NCBI GenBank assembly: GCA_934045905.1
Contig: OW203762.1
Coordinates: 9,548,001-9,612,000, forward strand
Direction: 5' to 3'
Length of the DNA stretch: 64,000 nucleotides
DNA from: Leuctra nigra
Taxonomy: Eukaryota; Arthropoda; Insecta; Plecoptera; Leuctridae
Below, piece by piece: positions 63,901-64,000 of the stretch; position 1 is the stretch's first letter, and each line of letters starts with the position of its first letter. The notes below the pieces were generated by a model. That model searched no databases, was not told the origin of the DNA, and worked only from the letters and a program-made list of their open reading frames with translations. Both the position numbers and the translations under genes were made by a program.

Positions 63901-63978
63901 GATCAAGCGGAGACCGTGAAGAGTGCGTTCTTGAAGTTGTTCAACGCTGACAAATGCGTGCTCAAAGATGAACGCCGT
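45747..63978 (+). CDS. Gene B: ABCA-type (ABCA1/ABCA3-like) lipid transporter, 21 exons visible, both ends missing
   Basis: It is the paralog of gene A and the same kind of lipid exporter. Exons: 45747-45944 (cut by the gap), 50033-50130, 50483-50644, 50862-51111, 51604-51777, 52031-52215, 53746-53998, 54258-54412, 54735-55101, 55523-55773, 55942-56130, 57570-57724, 57851-58148, 58577-58874, 59310-59435, 59537-59812, 60109-60342, 60500-60723, 61146-61293, 63360-63573 and 63753-63978. Phases agree at every join, giving about 1,494 codons. NBD1 has [17 protein letters not shown] and [15 protein letters not shown]2 has [17 protein letters not shown] and [12 protein letters not shown]. Most introns are short, except the first and those with inserted elements. 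The 3' end continues past the window. Confidence 0.94.
46014..46282 (-). mobile_element. Helitron-like family H, truncated, facing an inverted copy
   Basis: It begins ctaggaaaacgctctgtgta and stops within the body at gggaccactca, where an inverted family H copy begins. The pair forms a large imperfect inverted repeat. Confidence 0.65.
46289..46945 (+). mobile_element. Helitron-like family H, plus-strand copy
   Basis: It starts cgaagcgagcgtctcc and ends acgcgttactcagagcgttt followed by CCTAG and T. This is the copy in which the Helitron-like 3' end reads directly on the plus strand. Confidence 0.68.
46956..48222 (+). mobile_element. Foldback family F, full copy
   Basis: Foldback 46956-47309, then the body, then the hairpin ggagcaaccgctcc and CTAG at 48219-48222. 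YY1/ETS/CRE-like blocks lie at about 47512-47545 and 47765-47796. It directly abuts the family H copy ending at 46945. Confidence 0.8.
48226..48846 (-). mobile_element. Helitron-like family H, lacks the CTAG end
   Basis: It contains the family body and the end gagacgctatcgcttcgctc before gctcaatta. The ctaggaaaacgc end is missing, cut by or next to the family F copy that stops at 48222. Confidence 0.6.
48850..50032 (+). other. Gene B intron with degraded repeats
   Basis: It contains C-rich runs (49199-49211) and diverged duplicated phrases such as aaaaccgccatgcggt, and fits an old transposon relic. No coding or end structure is clear. Confidence 0.35.
50033..50130 (+). CDS. Gene B exon: end of first extracellular domain
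   Basis: Acceptor ctgttacag, donor gtaagt. It encodes [19 protein letters not shown], an ABCA landmark just before TMD1 helices. It is 98 nt, phase 1 to 0, and joins its neighbours in frame. The longer minus-strand ORF over it is a shadow. Confidence 0.9.
50483..50644 (+). CDS. Gene B exon: TMD1 helix
   Basis: Acceptor cttgttccag, donor gtaagg. It encodes [14 protein letters not shown], a helix, and VEDKQTGAT. It is 162 nt, phase 0 to 0. Confidence 0.92.
50700..50784 (-). mobile_element. Half of the MITE also found at 2800-3052
   Basis: The stretch caagaccgtgagctaata through gacggaatcc is the reverse complement of the left end at 2800. The other arm is missing. It lies in the short intron between two TMD1 exons. 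Confidence 0.55.
50862..51111 (+). CDS. Gene B exon: TMD1 helices
   Basis: Acceptor cttcccccag, donor gtacgt. It encodes [20 protein letters not shown], which resembles the ABCA ELMKMMGL motif, and two further helices. It is 250 nt, phase 0 to 1. Confidence 0.93.
51604..51777 (+). CDS. Gene B exon: TMD1 helices
   Basis: Acceptor ctcctgcgtag, donor gtaagc. It encodes [17 protein letters not shown] and [17 protein letters not shown], matching gene A 483-650. The atgcaatgcaatgcaatg run just upstream (51557-51586) is simple repeat, with no minisatellite as in gene A. Confidence 0.9.
52031..52215 (+). CDS. Gene B exon: end of TMD1
   Basis: Acceptor gttcgtag, donor gtaagt. It encodes [19 protein letters not shown] and [12 protein letters not shown]. 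It is 185 nt, the same as gene A 779-963. Confidence 0.94.
52216..53745 (+). other. Gene B intron with a possible LINE relic
   Basis: At about 53080-53420 fragments read like the C-terminal part of a LINE ORF2 ([15 protein letters not shown]) with several frame breaks. The rest is unremarkable AT-rich sequence. Confidence 0.35.
53746..53998 (+). CDS. Gene B exon: linker and NBD1 Walker A
   Basis: Acceptor gttatag, donor gtaact. It encodes [19 protein letters not shown], then [14 protein letters not shown]. It is 253 nt, phase 0 to 1; one codon longer than gene A. Confidence 0.96.
54258..54412 (+). CDS. Gene B exon: NBD1 Q-loop
   Basis: Acceptor ttttgcag, donor gtcagt. It encodes [16 protein letters not shown] and [13 protein letters not shown]. 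It is 155 nt. Confidence 0.95.
54735..55101 (+). CDS. Gene B exon: NBD1 signature, Walker B, switch His
   Basis: Acceptor ctttccag, donor gtgagt. It encodes [31 protein letters not shown] and [10 protein letters not shown]. It is 367 nt. Bases 54954-55095 are identical to gene A 3474-3615. Confidence 0.97.
55102..55522 (+). other. Gene B intron, no recognised element
   Basis: AT-rich; nothing recognised. Confidence 0.5.
55523..55773 (+). CDS. Gene B exon: post-NBD1 region
   Basis: Acceptor cgtcttcag, donor gtatac. It encodes [17 protein letters not shown] and [12 protein letters not shown]. It is 251 nt, nearly identical to gene A 4393-4643. Confidence 0.95.
55942..56130 (+). CDS. Gene B exon: linker to TMD2
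   Basis: Acceptor tgtgtcag, donor gtgagc. It encodes [28 protein letters not shown] and [17 protein letters not shown]. It is 189 nt, phase 0 to 0. Confidence 0.92.
56131..56978 (+). other. Gene B intron part, no recognised element
   Basis: Mixed sequence; small ORFs on both strands have no supporting motif. Confidence 0.45.
56979..57470. mobile_element. hAT-like MITE, complete 492-bp copy
   Basis: It begins taaagagacttgagacta and ends aggtctagtctcttta. The 8-bp duplication ccacagac flanks it (56971-56978 and 57471-57478). It is the uninterrupted counterpart of the copy at 9245-14568 and serves as its empty-site reference. Confidence 0.9.
57570..57724 (+). CDS. Gene B exon: first TMD2 helix and start of second extracellular domain
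   Basis: Acceptor tgccttcag, donor gtaagc. It encodes [18 protein letters not shown] and [14 protein letters not shown]. It is 155 nt, phase 0 to 2. It lies 92 bp after the MITE duplication. Confidence 0.9.
57851..58148 (+). CDS. Gene B exon: second extracellular domain
   Basis: Acceptor tacccttcag, donor gtgcgt. It encodes [18 protein letters not shown] and [14 protein letters not shown]. It is 298 nt, the same as gene A. Confidence 0.94.
58149..58576 (+). other. Gene B intron, no recognised element
   Basis: AT-rich; nothing recognised. Confidence 0.5.
58577..58874 (+). CDS. Gene B exon: TMD2 helices
   Basis: Acceptor tttcgcag, donor gtaaat. It encodes a helix, [30 protein letters not shown] and a second helix. 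It is 298 nt, phase 0 to 1. Confidence 0.95.
58875..59309 (+). other. Gene B intron, no recognised element
   Basis: Nothing recognised; there is no sign of the 171-bp array present at the matching place in gene A. Confidence 0.5.
59310..59435 (+). CDS. Gene B exon: TMD2 helix
   Basis: Acceptor tcactgcag, donor gttagt. It encodes [19 protein letters not shown]. It is 126 nt, phase 1 to 1. Confidence 0.92.
59537..59812 (+). CDS. Gene B exon: TMD2 loop and helix
   Basis: Acceptor ttttgcag, donor gtaagg. It encodes [33 protein letters not shown] and a Cys-rich loop (QPCC at the end). It is 276 nt. The following intron (59813-60108) holds nothing recognised. Confidence 0.92.
60109..60342 (+). 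CDS. Gene B exon: last TMD2 helix and lead into NBD2
   Basis: Acceptor ttcccaccag, donor gtacga. It encodes [19 protein letters not shown] and [20 protein letters not shown]. It is 234 nt, phase 1 to 1. Confidence 0.93.
60500..60723 (+). CDS. Gene B exon: NBD2 Walker A
   Basis: Acceptor ttttggtcag, donor gtaact. It encodes [16 protein letters not shown]. It is 224 nt; a few bases differ from gene A. Confidence 0.96.
60724..61145 (+). other. Gene B intron, no recognised element
   Basis: Nothing recognised. Confidence 0.5.
61146..61293 (+). CDS. Gene B exon: NBD2 Q-loop
   Basis: Acceptor tcccgcag, donor gtaagt. It encodes [17 protein letters not shown] and [11 protein letters not shown]. It is 148 nt. 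Confidence 0.95.
61437..62980 (-). mobile_element. Foldback family F copy with a nested MITE
   Basis: CTAG and the hairpin ggagcggtcgctcc start it at 61437; the foldback is 62606-62980. The body is split at 61512-61741 by a MITE and carries a CTT microsatellite at 61957-61982. At 62106-62135 the string gccgccattttg is followed directly by accggaagtgacgtcat. Confidence 0.82.
61512..61741. mobile_element. PIF/Harbinger-like MITE with TAA duplication
   Basis: The palindrome starts agccccatttacacggtaaa and ends accgtgtaaatggggct, flanked by TAA on both sides (61509-61511, 61742-61744). Other family F copies read gcctaataaactgag at this point, so the empty site is known. Three-base T(A/T)A duplications are typical of PIF/Harbinger. 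Confidence 0.8.
62981..63359 (+). other. Gene B intron remainder, no recognised element
   Basis: AT-rich; nothing recognised. Confidence 0.45.
63360..63573 (+). CDS. Gene B exon: NBD2 signature and Walker B
   Basis: Acceptor tctggaacag, donor gtttga (weaker than the gttagt of gene A). It encodes [17 protein letters not shown] and [17 protein letters not shown]. It is 214 nt, phase 1 to 2. Confidence 0.95.
63753..63978 (+). CDS. Gene B exon: NBD2 end
   Basis: Acceptor tctcttgcag, donor gtgagt. The split Ser codon completes TTHS, then [15 protein letters not shown] and [19 protein letters not shown], the usual end of an ABCA NBD2. It is 226 nt; later exons lie beyond the window. Confidence 0.94.
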
Positions 63979-64000
63979 GTGAGTAACTATGATATTGTTT

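Noticed and set aside
1..64000. tRNA or rRNA genes
   Set aside because: I saw no sequence with the conserved tRNA boxes or rRNA segments, though a covariance search was not possible here.

Overview
The window is eukaryotic nuclear DNA, most likely from an insect or another arthropod. The evidence is GT-AG introns, AT-rich non-coding DNA around GC-richer exons, and a mix of RTE and Jockey LINEs, MULE, piggyBac, hAT-like and foldback elements. A hemipteran is possible, but the sequence alone does not settle it. There is no bacterial-style operon, and I saw no rRNA, tRNA or CRISPR. A 200-base N gap lies at 45547-45746.

The host content is two neighbouring, same-strand paralogs of a full-size ABCA-type lipid transporter (ABCA1/ABCA3-like; TMD1-NBD1-TMD2-NBD2). 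Gene A (483-33773, both ends incomplete) has 16 visible exons. Gene B (45747-63978, both ends incomplete) has 21. The 16 exons of A pair one to one with B exons and have identical splice phases, so this is a tandem duplication. The same 16 exons take about 33 kb in A and about 12 kb in B; the difference is mobile elements and minisatellites. Both genes keep intact Walker A, signature and Walker B motifs in both nucleotide-binding domains, and I saw no frame break. The C-terminal exon(s) of A and the N-terminal exons of B are not visible; they may lie in the N gap or be lost.

Layout: 1-525 is a 73-bp minisatellite running over a gene A splice acceptor; 483-4643 holds A exons through NBD1; 5397-7905 is a 148-bp minisatellite with a 740-bp higher-order pattern; 9245-14568 is a hAT-like MITE carrying an RTE LINE with two open ORFs; 15923-17102 is a truncated Jockey-type LINE; 18969-23022 is a decayed MULE; 23474-24339 is a 171-bp minisatellite made of an intron end plus most of an exon; 24383-31240 is a field of MITEs, foldback elements and Helitron-like repeats among A exons; 31332-33773 holds the A NBD2 exons; 34492-40035 is nested repeats plus a piggyBac relic; 40272-45522 is a DNA transposon with about 1.2-kb inverted repeats and a 722-codon ORF. 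After the gap come the first B exons, more repeats (46014-48846), and then the compact remainder of gene B.

The observations most worth following are: three unrelated minisatellites at or just before 3' splice sites of one gene copy; an abundant foldback element carrying repeated YY1-like/ETS/CRE-like motif blocks; the long-TIR transposon, which I cannot place in a superfamily; and a 142-bp perfect match between the paralogs that suggests gene conversion.
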